DNA of 64,000 bases from Roseivirga pacifica (GCF_900111145.1 NZ_FOIR01000001.1:69501-133500); one strand, 5' to 3'; counted from the first letter of the stretch, positions 9,270 through 17,539 are shown. The notes: generated by a model not told the origin, from the letters alone. A program made the numbers and translations.

Positions 9270-9296
9270 TTTTAAAAACTCGAATTCAAACGAGTT
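9270..9296 (-). terminator. Probable terminator of the 9309-11483 TonB receptor gene
   Basis: AACTCG (9277-9282) and CGAGTT (9291-9296) form a 6-bp stem with an 8-nt loop. Read on the minus strand the hairpin is followed by a run of five T. It lies 13 bp after the receptor stop codon. Confidence 0.5.
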
Positions 9297-9308
9297 GAAA
9301 AACGAGCC

Positions 9309-11483
9309 TTAGAACTCTAAGATGACACCTCCGTTGGCAATAAAGCCATCCATTGGCGCCCAAATATCCAAAGCAGCAGGGTTTGTGCTGTTACCCAAAT
9401 CAATCGACTCGAACCTAGACTGACGCGTGTCGGTAAAATTCTCGAAGTTCAGGTAAACACTGATCTTGTTGAATTTGCGCAGCATCATTAAACCGGCAAT
9501 CCAGTAGTCGTCCGTTTCAGTATAGTTCTCCCTAAACTGCTGACCAGTGTAATAAGCCTCTAAACCAATACGCCACTTACCATGTTGCTCATACACCAAC
9601 ACGGCACCAGCATTGTGCTTAGCAGTGAGCGGTTTCTGGTTATTGATGTTCTCATACTGCAATTCAGTATCGATTAGCGCGTAATTCAAAAAGAGCTTAA
9701 AGTCCTTATAAGTCAGCTTCAAATTAGTTTCTAAACCTTGCGTTCTCATCGGTCCATCAGCATTTTCAAAAGCAAATTCATCAGCTACAGTAGTTGGCCT
9801 TAACACAAGCGGATCTGTAAGCTGCGTATAGAAAATCATCTGATTAATACTGAAAGTCCATTCGGAACCAATGGCTGTTTTATAATTCACATCGAAGTTT
9901 CCGCCATATGATTTTTCAGCATCCAAATCAGTTAAGTTAAAGGAGTTGATCCCCCTAAACGAAAGTCGTTCGGAATCTTCCGTGAAAATGGTTGGTAGCT
10001 TATAGCCAAGCCCACCACCAATTCTGTAGCTCAGTTTTGCATTCGCTTTGTACAACAACGAAGCCCTAGGCAAGGCAAACACCCCATAGTCTTTGCTCAT
10101 ATCCAATCGCATGCCCGATTCCAGCACAAATCGCTCACTTAGGTTAGCCGTTTGGTTTACAAAAACACCTCCCGTTAGCTGATTATAACTCCTATCTTCC
10201 ATACTTTCATCGCCCTCTCTAAAGCGATCGGTATACAGGTTCGCGCCAACCAGCCAGTTGCTTTTGGTAGAACCAAAGCTGTATGTTGCTTCACTAAATG
10301 TAGCTATCTGCTCACCGTCAAAACCATATTGGTACTCTCCAATATCCCTATCGAAGTGCAGCAAGCTGTTCTTTATCGTCAATTGATTGCCTCCACCAAA
10401 ATCGTTGGTGTAGCTCAACTGGTACGACATTCTGCGCGTACGGTTTTCTTGCAAATACTCTGTATCGGATGGTGTTCCGCGGTCAATCGCATCCAAGTTT
10501 CCACCCAAACGATTTTCAAACGTACCATTTAGCCCCAAGCGAAATTGGCTCGATTGGTTCGGGCGATAATAAATAGTTGGGTTAATAGTAATGCTTTCCA
10601 CTTCTGGCAAGTCTGAGAAATTATCATCATTAGGATCGTATGCCCTTTGTAAATGCCCCGAACCAAAAAGTGAATAGCCCCACTTACCTTTTTGTACAGC
10701 ATGAAAGGCATTCAATGTGGTTCCTCCCGCACTAGTTTGATCGAGCATTATTTTTGTCAAAGGATCTTCCGATGGGCGAATACTCACCAAGTTAACCAAA
10801 CCCGCAATGGCTCCACCGCCATATAGCGTAGAGTTACTTCCTTTAATCACCTCCACCTGCTGTAAATCTAAAGGCGGAATTTGCATAATACTCAGCCCTC
10901 CAGAAAAGCCACCGTACAACGGAAAACCATCCTTCATTAACTGGGTGTATCGGCCATCGAGCCCCTGAATTCTAATGCTCTGATTGGCCGAACTTGGCGA
11001 TGTTATTTGCATTTGAATACCGGTGCTTTCACGAAGCAACATGGCAATATTTGCAGAACGCATCACGGCCTTTTCTTGTAACTCTTCTGCACCCAAAAAC
11101 TCCACCCTAGTCGGAATATCCTCAATACTCCTACTGGTCCGAGTTGCGGTTACCACCACATCTTCCATTTCCTCATCATGATGACCGAGCAGTACCTCAA
11201 TAGGCAGGCTTTCGGTTAGCGGGAAGCTGAAAGAAAGCTCTTGAGCTTCGTAACCCACAAAGGAAATACGCACTTTTATAGTTGACTCCGTAATTCCGGC
11301 AATGGTCGCAATGCCATCAATATTGGCAATAGCACCTTTATTTTCTCCGGCATAAACCGTAGCCCCTACCATAGGTTCTTTAGACTCAGCATCCAGTATT
11401 TTAAATGAGATAGTATTTTGGCCATAAGCCAAGCTTGTAGACAGCAAACACAACAATGTTGCCATCAAAAAAATCTTATTCAT
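9309..11483 (-). CDS. TonB-dependent outer-membrane receptor with N-terminal regulatory-like domain
   Basis: A 724-residue outer-membrane receptor. A signal peptide (about 1-21, ending AYGQ) is followed by a carboxypeptidase-regulatory-like beta domain (about 22-110), the TonB-box region VVVTATRTSR, a plug domain with SIRIQGLDGRYTQLMKDGFP and VEVIKGSNSTLYGGGAIAG, and a 22-strand-type barrel ending in a C-terminal aromatic strand (VILEF). The ligand is not readable from sequence. It follows a small Cys-rich DUF6660 gene with a 42-bp gap, a pairing that hints at a metal or siderophore role. The 42-bp gap itself contains CTTGATT and AATCAAG as an inverted repeat. Confidence 0.9.
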   Translation of the reverse strand: MNKIFLMATLLCLLSTSLAYGQNTISFKILDAESKEPMVGATVYAGENKGAIANIDGIATIAGITESTIKVRISFVGYEAQELSFSFPLTESLPIEVLLGHHDEEMEDVVVTATRTSRSIEDIPTRVEFLGAEELQEKAVMRSANIAMLLRESTGIQMQITSPSSANQSIRIQGLDGRYTQLMKDGFPLYGGFSGGLSIMQIPPLDLQQVEVIKGSNSTLYGGGAIAGLVNLVSIRPSEDPLTKIMLDQTSAGGTTLNAFHAVQKGKWGYSLFGSGHLQRAYDPNDDNFSDLPEVESITINPTIYYRPNQSSQFRLGLNGTFENRLGGNLDAIDRGTPSDTEYLQENRTRRMSYQLSYTNDFGGGNQLTIKNSLLHFDRDIGEYQYGFDGEQIATFSEATYSFGSTKSNWLVGANLYTDRFREGDESMEDRSYNQLTGGVFVNQTANLSERFVLESGMRLDMSKDYGVFALPRASLLYKANAKLSYRIGGGLGYKLPTIFTEDSERLSFRGINSFNLTDLDAEKSYGGNFDVNYKTAIGSEWTFSINQMIFYTQLTDPLVLRPTTVADEFAFENADGPMRTQGLETNLKLTYKDFKLFLNYALIDTELQYENINNQKPLTAKHNAGAVLVYEQHGKWRIGLEAYYTGQQFRENYTETDDYWIAGLMMLRKFNKISVYLNFENFTDTRQSRFESIDLGNSTNPAALDIWAPMDGFIANGGVILEF

Positions 11484-11525
11484 TGATTTTGATTTATTGA
11501 TTTAAACTTGATTACAGGATGTAAA

Positions 11526-11840
11526 TCAAGCCTTTGGCGGGTGCCAAACATCAATAGAAAGGCGCTTTGGCAGCAAAGATTTAATCACGCCATTTTTACT
11601 CGGAAACTCAGGCAGGGCCTGATCTACAAGAAAGAGACTTTGCCAAATAGGCACTTTGCAACATGCACAAGAGCAAAAAGGTGAGCATTCATCATCCTCA
11701 TTTTGCTGATGATCGTCCACTGGAGTTTGCGCCAGCTCAGTATCTACCTCTGCACCAGCAAGCACAGCAATATCATCGCTGCACGGAGCCATGCTCAACA
11801 GCAGAATAAAGCTTGCCACAATTGCCAGTGTTCCTCGCAT
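11526..11840 (-). CDS. DUF6660-like small Cys-rich exported protein
   Basis: 104 residues from the ATG at 11840 (MRGTLAIVASFILLLSMAPC). A hydrophobic N-terminal segment precedes Cys20, an acidic stretch and the cluster CSPFCSCACC, which holds five Cys. Proteins of this type in Bacteroidota are often encoded directly before TonB receptors. The Cys cluster suggests soft-metal binding or sensing, but this is an inference. A frame-open extension to 11948 exists; the shorter start is preferred because a perfect -7 box lies four bases before it and the extension is Arg/Lys-rich and unlike a signal peptide. Confidence 0.65.
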   Translation of the reverse strand: MRGTLAIVASFILLLSMAPCSDDIAVLAGAEVDTELAQTPVDDHQQNEDDECSPFCSCACCKVPIWQSLFLVDQALPEFPSKNGVIKSLLPKRLSIDVWHPPKA

Positions 11841-11844
11841 AGCC

Positions 11845-11852
11845 CAAAGGTA
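11845..11852 (-). promoter_or_regulatory. -7 promoter box of the DUF6660/TonB receptor operon
   Basis: Read on the minus strand this is TACCTTTG, an exact TAnnTTTG match, ending four bases (GGCT) before the ATG at 11840. A TTTG at the right -33 distance was not found. Confidence 0.5.
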
Positions 11853-11971
11853 GTTTAGAATTGAATGCAATAGGGTGTCAAAACCAATTTTTCTGATTTT
11901 GGGCCTGCCCCCACTCCCGAGGGTTTTCTTCCGCTCCCTTAAAAGCAATTAATGCTGGCTTTATCACCACG

Positions 11972-11979
11972 TACTTTTG
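11972..11979 (+). promoter_or_regulatory. -7 promoter box of the alpha/beta hydrolase gene
   Basis: TACTTTTG matches TAnnTTTG exactly, 27 bp before the ATG at 12007. The -33 region is not a clear match. Confidence 0.45.
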
Positions 11980-12006
11980 GGTACATCAAAAACTCAAAAT
12001 ACCGAT

Positions 12007-12903
12007 ATGAAAAAGTCAACATTAAAACTCAGCATGGCATGCCTCATTTTATTGGGCATGTTTACCAACCAAGCCATTGCCAACAACCAACCCGGGTTAA
12101 AAGTAGAGGTTTCTGGCATGGGGCAGCCAATCATTCTAATCCCGGGCATTACATGCGCTGGCGATGTTTGGGACGAAACACTCACCGCCATGGGCGGTGG
12201 CTACCAATACCATGTAATGACACTACCTGGCTTCGCAGGCAATGCTCCGCTAAACAACGTAGAAACCGAAGGCTTCTTCAGCCAAGTTGAAGTAATGATC
12301 TTGAATTACATTACTGAAAACAAGCTAGAAAAACCCATCATTATTGGTCATAGTTTGGGTGGCTTTCTGGCTCTAAAAATAGGCATTAGCAACCCCGATC
12401 TCCCTTCAAAATTGGTCATTGTGGATTCCCTCCCTTTCCTAGCTGGCATTCAAATGCCATACATTCAAACCGAAGAGCAAGCCACACAATTTGCCAAGCA
12501 AGTAAAAGCGACCATGATTGGTAGCAATTCGCAGTCGCAAGAAGAGCAAATGGCCTATCAAAAAGAGATGCTCAAATCCATGATCAGAGATGAGGACAAA
12601 ATAGCCATTACGGCAAAGTGGGGTGCTCAAAGCGATGTTACTACCATAGCACAAGCCATGTACGAAATGTACGCCACCGACCTACGCCAAGAAGTGGCAG
12701 AAATCAAAGCTCCGACACTCGTTCTTGGCGCATGGATAGCCTACAAAAACTACGGTGTAACCCGCGAAAGCTGTCTGGCAAGTTATAAAGCCCAATACCA
12801 AGCTCAGCCAAATGTAACGGTCGACCTTACCGATAATGGCAATCACTTTATAATGTGGGACGACCCCGAGTTTTTCTACAACTGGTTGAATAAGTTTCTT
12901 TAA
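12007..12903 (+). CDS. Exported alpha/beta hydrolase
   Basis: 298 residues from the ATG at 12007. A signal peptide (MKKSTLKLSMACLILLGMFT to about residue 25) precedes an alpha/beta hydrolase fold. The nucleophile elbow is GHSLGG with Ser116, the oxyanion region is ILIPGITCAG, and the predicted catalytic His is H280 in DNGNHFIMWDD; the acid is probably in the APTLVLGAW strand region. Likely a periplasmic or secreted esterase or lipase-like enzyme; substrate unknown. It is preceded by a divergent promoter region and followed by a strong terminator, so it is a single-gene unit. Confidence 0.85.
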   Translation: MKKSTLKLSMACLILLGMFTNQAIANNQPGLKVEVSGMGQPIILIPGITCAGDVWDETLTAMGGGYQYHVMTLPGFAGNAPLNNVETEGFFSQVEVMILNYITENKLEKPIIIGHSLGGFLALKIGISNPDLPSKLVIVDSLPFLAGIQMPYIQTEEQATQFAKQVKATMIGSNSQSQEEQMAYQKEMLKSMIRDEDKIAITAKWGAQSDVTTIAQAMYEMYATDLRQEVAEIKAPTLVLGAWIAYKNYGVTRESCLASYKAQYQAQPNVTVDLTDNGNHFIMWDDPEFFYNWLNKFL

Positions 12904-12915
12904 TCACTTACCAAT

Positions 12916-12955
12916 GAATAGTCCATATATTTAGCCCATGGACTATTCCTTTTTG
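12916..12955 (+). terminator. Intrinsic terminator after the alpha/beta hydrolase gene
   Basis: GAATAGTCCAT (12916-12926) and ATGGACTATTC (12938-12948) form a perfect 11-bp stem with an 11-nt loop, followed by CTTTTTG. Confidence 0.85.
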
Positions 12956-12974
12956 CCCTATTGATTTAAACTGA

Positions 12975-14015
12975 ATGAATAAGAACATTACTTACTGGGC
13001 ATGTCAAGTCGGTGGTTGGACCATCCACACCATGTTTCTCATTGCCATGATTGGCATGTTTGGAGGCACCAATGCGCTCAATCAAGGCACCATTATCCTT
13101 CAGTTCATCATATTAATTGGGCTGATCATATCATCGCACATATATAGCCTTTATGTAAAGCAACACCAGTGGCACGAATTAGCCGTAAAACAACTTATAC
13201 CAAGAGCACTGCTTGGCGCGTTCATCACTTCGGTAATCGCCCAAGTTTTCATACACCTCATCATTTACTGGCTCACCCCGCTCAACGGAATCCAACCTTT
13301 CTCAATCGTAAGTTTTTGGGGCTATGTGTTCAATGTGTTTCTGGTAATGTGCCTGTGGTCAACCATTTATTTTTCCGTAAAGTCATCTAGAAAAACCCGT
13401 GCAATGGAAGTTGAGAAGTTAGCCTTGAAAGCCGCATTGCAAGAGGCTGAATTGATGGTACTAAAAAACCAGATCAATCCGCACTTTCTATTCAATGCAC
13501 TCAACAATATTCGCTCATTAATACTAATTGAACCGGAAAAGGCACGTAAAATGATCACACATATTTCTGACTTATTGCGCTATAGCATCCAATTCAACGC
13601 ATCGGAAAAGGTAGCCCTGAAGGAAGAAGTAGAAATAGTAAAAGACTATTTGCAACTGGAGTCCATTCAGTTTGAGGACCGACTGAAATATGAACTGGAT
13701 ATTTCGCCCGAAACACTCGAAATTCCAATTCCGCCAATGGCTATTCAATTGCTAGTTGAAAATGCAATTAAACACGGGCTATCCATTCAAAAAGACGGTG
13801 GGCATATTATCATAAAAACCAGTAAAGACCCATCCAACCTAACTATTGAAGTTGTCAACTCAGGTCAATTGCAGCCCAAACAAAAAAGAGAAGGTATTGG
13901 CCTGAATAACTTAATGGAAAGACTGAAAATACTCTTTGGACCATTCGCAGTATTTAGCCTTACCAACACCGAAAACAACACGGTAACCGCCTCGTTAAAA
14001 ATTCCCTTGAAATGA
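12975..14015 (+). CDS. LytS-type sensor histidine kinase (His_kinase family)
   Basis: 346 residues. Four predicted membrane helices fill residues about 10-135 without a recognisable sensor domain. A short coiled coil (about 140-160) leads to the His_kinase domain, where the phospho-acceptor is H170 in QINPHFLFNALNNIRSL. The ATPase part shows the N box LLVENAIKHG and the G box EGIGLNNLMERL. It overlaps the response regulator gene by four bases (ATGA), so the two form a two-component system. The signal is unknown; in this class the membrane helices themselves often sense it. Confidence 0.93.
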   Translation: MNKNITYWACQVGGWTIHTMFLIAMIGMFGGTNALNQGTIILQFIILIGLIISSHIYSLYVKQHQWHELAVKQLIPRALLGAFITSVIAQVFIHLIIYWLTPLNGIQPFSIVSFWGYVFNVFLVMCLWSTIYFSVKSSRKTRAMEVEKLALKAALQEAELMVLKNQINPHFLFNALNNIRSLILIEPEKARKMITHISDLLRYSIQFNASEKVALKEEVEIVKDYLQLESIQFEDRLKYELDISPETLEIPIPPMAIQLLVENAIKHGLSIQKDGGHIIIKTSKDPSNLTIEVVNSGQLQPKQKREGIGLNNLMERLKILFGPFAVFSLTNTENNTVTASLKIPLK

Positions 14016-14731
14016 AAGCATTGATTATAGATGACTCCAACCTTGCTCGGCAGGAGCTGAAGCATTTACTCAAAAACTTTAACCAAGTTCAGATTATTGG
14101 CGAAGCCGAAAACGCACAATCTGCGCTTGAACTGATTGAGGAGAAAAAGCCTGAATTGCTATTTCTGGATATTCAAATGCCCGATAAAGATGGCTTTGAA
14201 TTACTGGAAGAATTGATCGATGTGCCCGAGGTAATATTTACTACGGCCTTCAATCAATACGCCATGAAGGCATTCGACCACAATGCCCTAGACTATTTGC
14301 AGAAACCCATAAAGGAAGAACGCTTAAGCTTGGCGTTAGAACGAGCTGAAGAAAAAATCAGACTCCGCGAACAGCAAGCCGAAGGCAGCAAAACCCTTGG
14401 CATTGACAAACAGGTGTTTGTAAAAGATGGTGAGCAATGCTGGTTTGTGAACCTAGCCGATATTCACCTTATGGAAATAATGGGCAGTTATACGCGCATA
14501 TTTTTCAATGAGCAACAACCAATGATCCCACGGTCGCTCAACTACATGGAGGGCCGCTTAGATCCAGCGGTTTTCTTTCGTGCCAACCGCCAGCAAATCA
14601 TCAACCTTAAGTACATCGCTCGAATAGAACCATGGTTTAGTGGCACGCTAAAGGTTTACCTTAAGACCGGTGAAGAAATTGAAGTAAGCCGAAGACAAAG
14701 TATACGATTTAGAGAAATAATGAGCTTTTAA
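14012..14731 (+). CDS. LytTR-family response regulator
   Basis: 239 residues. The receiver domain (1-120) carries the acidic pair IIDDS, phospho-acceptor D53 in LLFLDIQMPDKDG, the switch Thr in FTTAFNQYA and Lys in LQKPIKEERL. A linker leads to a C-terminal LytTR DNA-binding domain (about 135-239) with VFVKDGEQCWFV, IHLMEIMGSYTRIF and FFRANRQQIINLKYI. It is the cytoplasmic partner of the adjacent kinase. LytTR regulators bind pairs of direct repeats; none obvious was found in this window. Confidence 0.95.
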   Translation: MKALIIDDSNLARQELKHLLKNFNQVQIIGEAENAQSALELIEEKKPELLFLDIQMPDKDGFELLEELIDVPEVIFTTAFNQYAMKAFDHNALDYLQKPIKEERLSLALERAEEKIRLREQQAEGSKTLGIDKQVFVKDGEQCWFVNLADIHLMEIMGSYTRIFFNEQQPMIPRSLNYMEGRLDPAVFFRANRQQIINLKYIARIEPWFSGTLKVYLKTGEEIEVSRRQSIRFREIMSF

Positions 14732-14773
14732 CAATACACAACCAATCGGTTGCCCGATAATTACAGTTTTGCT

Positions 14774-14804
14774 TTTGGCTTCTTTCAAAAAGGCCATAAT
14801 TTTC
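14774..14804 (+). promoter_or_regulatory. Promoter of the DinB gene
   Basis: TTTG (14774-14777), 19 nt, then TAATTTTC (14797-14804), one mismatch to TAnnTTTG. The box ends four bases before the ATG at 14809, so the transcript should be nearly or fully leaderless. Confidence 0.65.
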
Positions 14805-14808
14805 GCCC

Positions 14809-15339
14809 ATGAACAAGGTGGAAATCAAAGCGCGTTTAGAGGAAGCCTATAGCGATTTTTTAAAGTTTATCGATGGCCTTTCGGCCGATGAATTCGACTA
14901 TGCTCCTGAAGGCAAATGGAATGCGGGTCAGCAAGCCATCCACCTGATAAAGAGCACAAAACCTCTCGTAAAAGCCCTAGGACTACCCAAATTCTTACTA
15001 AAACAACAGTTTGGCAAAACCAACAGAGATGGTCGCAATTACGAACAAGTAGTGGAGCGCTATAAGGAAAAATTAGCCACCACAACAATGGAAGCTCCCG
15101 CTAAATTCAAGCCAGAAGCAACTTCCCATAAAGACTTTAAGAAGCTCTGTGAAGCGCAACGTGCGGTCATTGACAAGATTCAGACTAAGCTTAACAAATG
15201 GACAGAAGAGGAGATGGACGAATACGTACTTCCGCATCCGCTAATGGGTAAGGTTACCGTTCGCGAAATGATGTACTTCAGCATTTACCATGCCGGCCAC
15301 CATCAAAACCTTGTCAAGCTTTATTTAAAAGGGGTATAA
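14809..15339 (+). CDS. DinB family protein
   Basis: 176-residue four-helix protein of the DinB/YfiT superfamily. The predicted metal-binding His residues are in GQQAIHLIKS near residue 45 and in the C-terminal SIYHAGHHQNLVKLY segment. Members include bacillithiol- or mycothiol-dependent transferases and many uncharacterised stress proteins; no role can be fixed here. It has its own promoter and is followed by REP-like repeats, not another gene. Confidence 0.85.
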   Translation: MNKVEIKARLEEAYSDFLKFIDGLSADEFDYAPEGKWNAGQQAIHLIKSTKPLVKALGLPKFLLKQQFGKTNRDGRNYEQVVERYKEKLATTTMEAPAKFKPEATSHKDFKKLCEAQRAVIDKIQTKLNKWTEEEMDEYVLPHPLMGKVTVREMMYFSIYHAGHHQNLVKLYLKGV

Positions 15340-15400
15340 GTCTTCTACCCCCTACGACAAGCCACTTAGAGTACGAACAGCATATTCAATCTCACTACTG

Positions 15401-15491
15401 CCGCCAGTTTCGGTGTCTTCACCGAAACGACCCCTACAAGAACAAGCTCCAGCGTTCCTCATTCAATCGGTGAAGACACCGATTGTGGCGG
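15401..15491 (+). repeat. REP-like double-hairpin element, copy A
   Basis: A 91-bp element bounded by CCGCCA and TGGCGG. Hairpin 1 pairs GTTTCGGTG (15407-15415) with CACCGAAAC around loop TCTT. Hairpin 2 pairs CAATCGGTG (15464-15472) with CACCGATTG around loop AAGA. The two loops are complementary to one another. The spacer between hairpins (CTACAAGAACAAGCTC core) is shared with copy B. Confidence 0.88.
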
Positions 15492-15595
15492 TCAAACAAA
15501 GAACAGACTACTGGGTGAGTCTTTTCAAAATTACAAAAACAGAAAGCTAAAAAACTCAAAAACAGACAATCACAGTACCACCAATCGCTGCATTG

Positions 15596-15687
15596 CCGCC
15601 AGTTTCGGTGTCCTCACCGAAACGATCTCCTACAAGAACAAGCTCTCGCATTCCTCATTCAATCGGTGCAGACACCGATTGTGGCGG
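15596..15687 (+). repeat. REP-like double-hairpin element, copy B
   Basis: A 92-bp element 195 bp after copy A in the same orientation, with the same CCGCCA and TGGCGG ends and the same two perfect 9-bp stems. The loops are TCCT and CAGA. It ends 46 bp before the RAYT stop codon. The rest of 15340-15732 holds no gene that I can support. Confidence 0.88.
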
Positions 15688-15732
15688 ATGAGCTACAACT
15701 ACCCCACCCAACCAAACAGACTCTTGCCCTCA

Positions 15733-16248
15733 TTAAACCCTGTCCTTAATATGACTCAGGAAGCCAAAAGGGTCTTCCAATGTTTGATAAAAACTAGCTG
15801 ATGAAAATGGATACCCTAAATAATCATCAGCCAAATTCCACTTACCCGTAACAGGGTTATGATGAATATAATCCAACTTTTGAAACACCACATCAGGAGT
15901 ATACATTTCAACAGCCCTACTCTTCTCTTTCCAAATGCGATAAGCCCTATCCTTCTCATTCACCTTAAACCTTTTCAATAAAGAGTCACTCTTAATACTC
16001 TTAATCAGCATTCGTGAAGTGTACTTTTTGAAACTAGCGATAGGGCTTTCTTTCCCGTTATACTCCAGCATTTCTAACACTGCATGAAAGTGATTTGGCA
16101 TAATTACAAAAGCATAGATTTTAAGCTTCCCTTCTTTCTCAAGAAACGTCATTGAATCAATAAGAATTTGTTTTCTGGAATCATCACCGAGCAACGGAAT
16201 CCAATCCTTAATGGTGCATGTAAAAAAGTATATTTTGCGCATGTCCAT
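15733..16248 (-). CDS. REP-associated tyrosine transposase (RAYT, Y1 HUH superfamily)
   Basis: 171 residues of the IS200-like Y1 transposase superfamily. The HUH motif is H53-F-H55 in VIMPNHFHAVLEM, and the probable catalytic Tyr is Y127 in LDYIHHNPV. Conserved KKYTSRML and RIWKEKSRAVEMY segments fit domesticated RAYTs. These single-strand nucleases act on REP hairpins and are usually single-copy and vertically kept. Here the gene lies next to two REP-like elements with a third beyond the neighbouring gene, and there are no insertion-sequence ends of its own. The start is the ATG at 16248; an in-frame ATG six bases in is equally possible. A TATATTTA box lies three bases upstream. Confidence 0.9.
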   Translation of the reverse strand: MDMRKIYFFTCTIKDWIPLLGDDSRKQILIDSMTFLEKEGKLKIYAFVIMPNHFHAVLEMLEYNGKESPIASFKKYTSRMLIKSIKSDSLLKRFKVNEKDRAYRIWKEKSRAVEMYTPDVVFQKLDYIHHNPVTGKWNLADDYLGYPFSSASFYQTLEDPFGFLSHIKDRV

Positions 16249-16341
16249 AGATAAATATACGGAACAATCAATCCTTGCCCCTTGACACAGCGACCTTCAT
16301 TTTTAGGCGGAACTATTCAAATCATTTCCCTAAATTCCTGA

Positions 16342-17439
16342 ATGAAACGCTTACTCACCCTCTTATTTTCTTGTCTGTTAATTACGCTACAAGCCCAAGA
16401 AAAAGCACCGCCCGTTAAAGTAGCTATTATCGGCCTAACCCACACGCACGTTCATTGGATTCTCGGCCGCGAAAACCGTGGCGATATTGAAATAGTCGGG
16501 ATTGTAGAGCCAAATAAGGACCTGGCGCAACGCTATACCAAGCAGCATGGCTACTCTATGGACATCGTTTTCGATAGCATGGAAAGGCTAATGGAAAACA
16601 TACAGCCCGAGGCTGTTACAGCCTTTGGAACCATATACAATCACCTAGAGATAGTAGAATTCTTTGCACCGAAAGGCATTCACGTAATGGTAGAAAAGCC
16701 ACTAGCCGTTAGCCTTGACCATGCTAAGAAAATGAGCGCACTCGCCAAAAAGCACAACATACACTTACTAACCAATTACGAAACCACTTGGTATGGCAGC
16801 AATCAAAAAACTTATGACTTGGTGCACAGTGAAAAACTGGTGGGGGACATTCGTAAAATAGTAGTGCACGATGGCCACCGAGGCCCAAAAGAGATTGGCG
16901 TAAACGATGAGTTTTTAGAGTGGCTCACCGACCCTAAACTAAACGGAGCTGGCGCACTTACCGACTTTGGCTGCTATGGCGCAAACCTCGCCACTTGGCT
17001 AATGAAAGGCGAAAAACCAACATCTGTTTTCGCCATGACGGCCACCAATAAGCCAGAGCTTTATCCGAATGTGGATGATGAAGCGACCATACTTCTTCAG
17101 TACCCAAAAACCCAAGTTGTGATACAAGCTTCATGGAACTGGCCCATTTCTAGAAAGGACATGGAAGTTTATGGAGTAACAGGGCAAATCATTGCCGATA
17201 ATGGCAGCACCCTTCGCTACAAACTCGGTGACGACTTAGAAGAAGTAAAACTCACAAACCTAAGCAAGGAAACACCAAGAGACGATCCTTTCACACTACT
17301 AGCTGCAGTCGTTCGCGGTGAAGTTGCACTAAAAGACACCGACCTTACTGCACTTGAAAACAACCTGATAGTGATGGAAATTCTTGAAGCAGCTAAGCAG
17401 AGTGCCAAAAGTGGAAAAGTCGTTAAGTTGAAAAAATAA
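16342..17439 (+). CDS. Exported Gfo/Idh/MocA family oxidoreductase
   Basis: 365 residues. A signal peptide (MKRLLTLLFSCLLITLQAQ) indicates export to the periplasm. The N-terminal Rossmann domain shows VKVAIIGLTHTHVHW and IVGIVEPN, and the family motif EKP is at 118-120 (HVMVEKPLAV). The C-terminal alpha/beta domain has GAGALTDFGCYG, where the His of a classical D-x-x-x-H is not obvious. Likely an NAD(P)-dependent sugar or cyclitol dehydrogenase. Secreted members are common in Bacteroidota. It stands between the RAYT gene and the decayed REP copy. Confidence 0.88.
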   Translation: MKRLLTLLFSCLLITLQAQEKAPPVKVAIIGLTHTHVHWILGRENRGDIEIVGIVEPNKDLAQRYTKQHGYSMDIVFDSMERLMENIQPEAVTAFGTIYNHLEIVEFFAPKGIHVMVEKPLAVSLDHAKKMSALAKKHNIHLLTNYETTWYGSNQKTYDLVHSEKLVGDIRKIVVHDGHRGPKEIGVNDEFLEWLTDPKLNGAGALTDFGCYGANLATWLMKGEKPTSVFAMTATNKPELYPNVDDEATILLQYPKTQVVIQASWNWPISRKDMEVYGVTGQIIADNGSTLRYKLGDDLEEVKLTNLSKETPRDDPFTLLAAVVRGEVALKDTDLTALENNLIVMEILEAAKQSAKSGKVVKLKK

Positions 17440-17463
17440 GCCAGCTCTCTTCCCTCTAGTGCT

Positions 17464-17539
17464 AGTTTTCGTATCCTCTCCAAAACGAAATAAAATCCAG
17501 CCTCTCACAATCAATCGGTGAGGACACCGATTGTGACGG
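17464..17539 (+). repeat. REP-like element, copy C (decayed left arm)
   Basis: The right arm is intact: CAATCGGTG (17512-17520), loop AGGA, CACCGATTG, then TGACGG. The left arm is degenerate: AGTTTTCG at 17464 and CCAAAACG at 17480 remain around a TATCCTCT centre. It lies 25 bp after the oxidoreductase stop, on the far side of that gene from copies A and B, in the same orientation. Confidence 0.75.

Noticed and set aside
11841-11948. Longer DUF6660-type protein starting at 11948
   Set aside because: The added residues are basic and unlike a signal peptide, and a perfect -7 box sits four bases before the inner ATG at 11840.
15401-15687. Short CRISPR array
   Set aside because: Only two copies with a 195-bp period, palindromic and about 91 bp long, with no cas genes nearby.
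15733-16248. Complete IS200/IS605 insertion sequence
   Set aside because: There is no accessory tnpB-type gene and no typical element ends; the motif pattern and flanking REP hairpins fit a domesticated RAYT.
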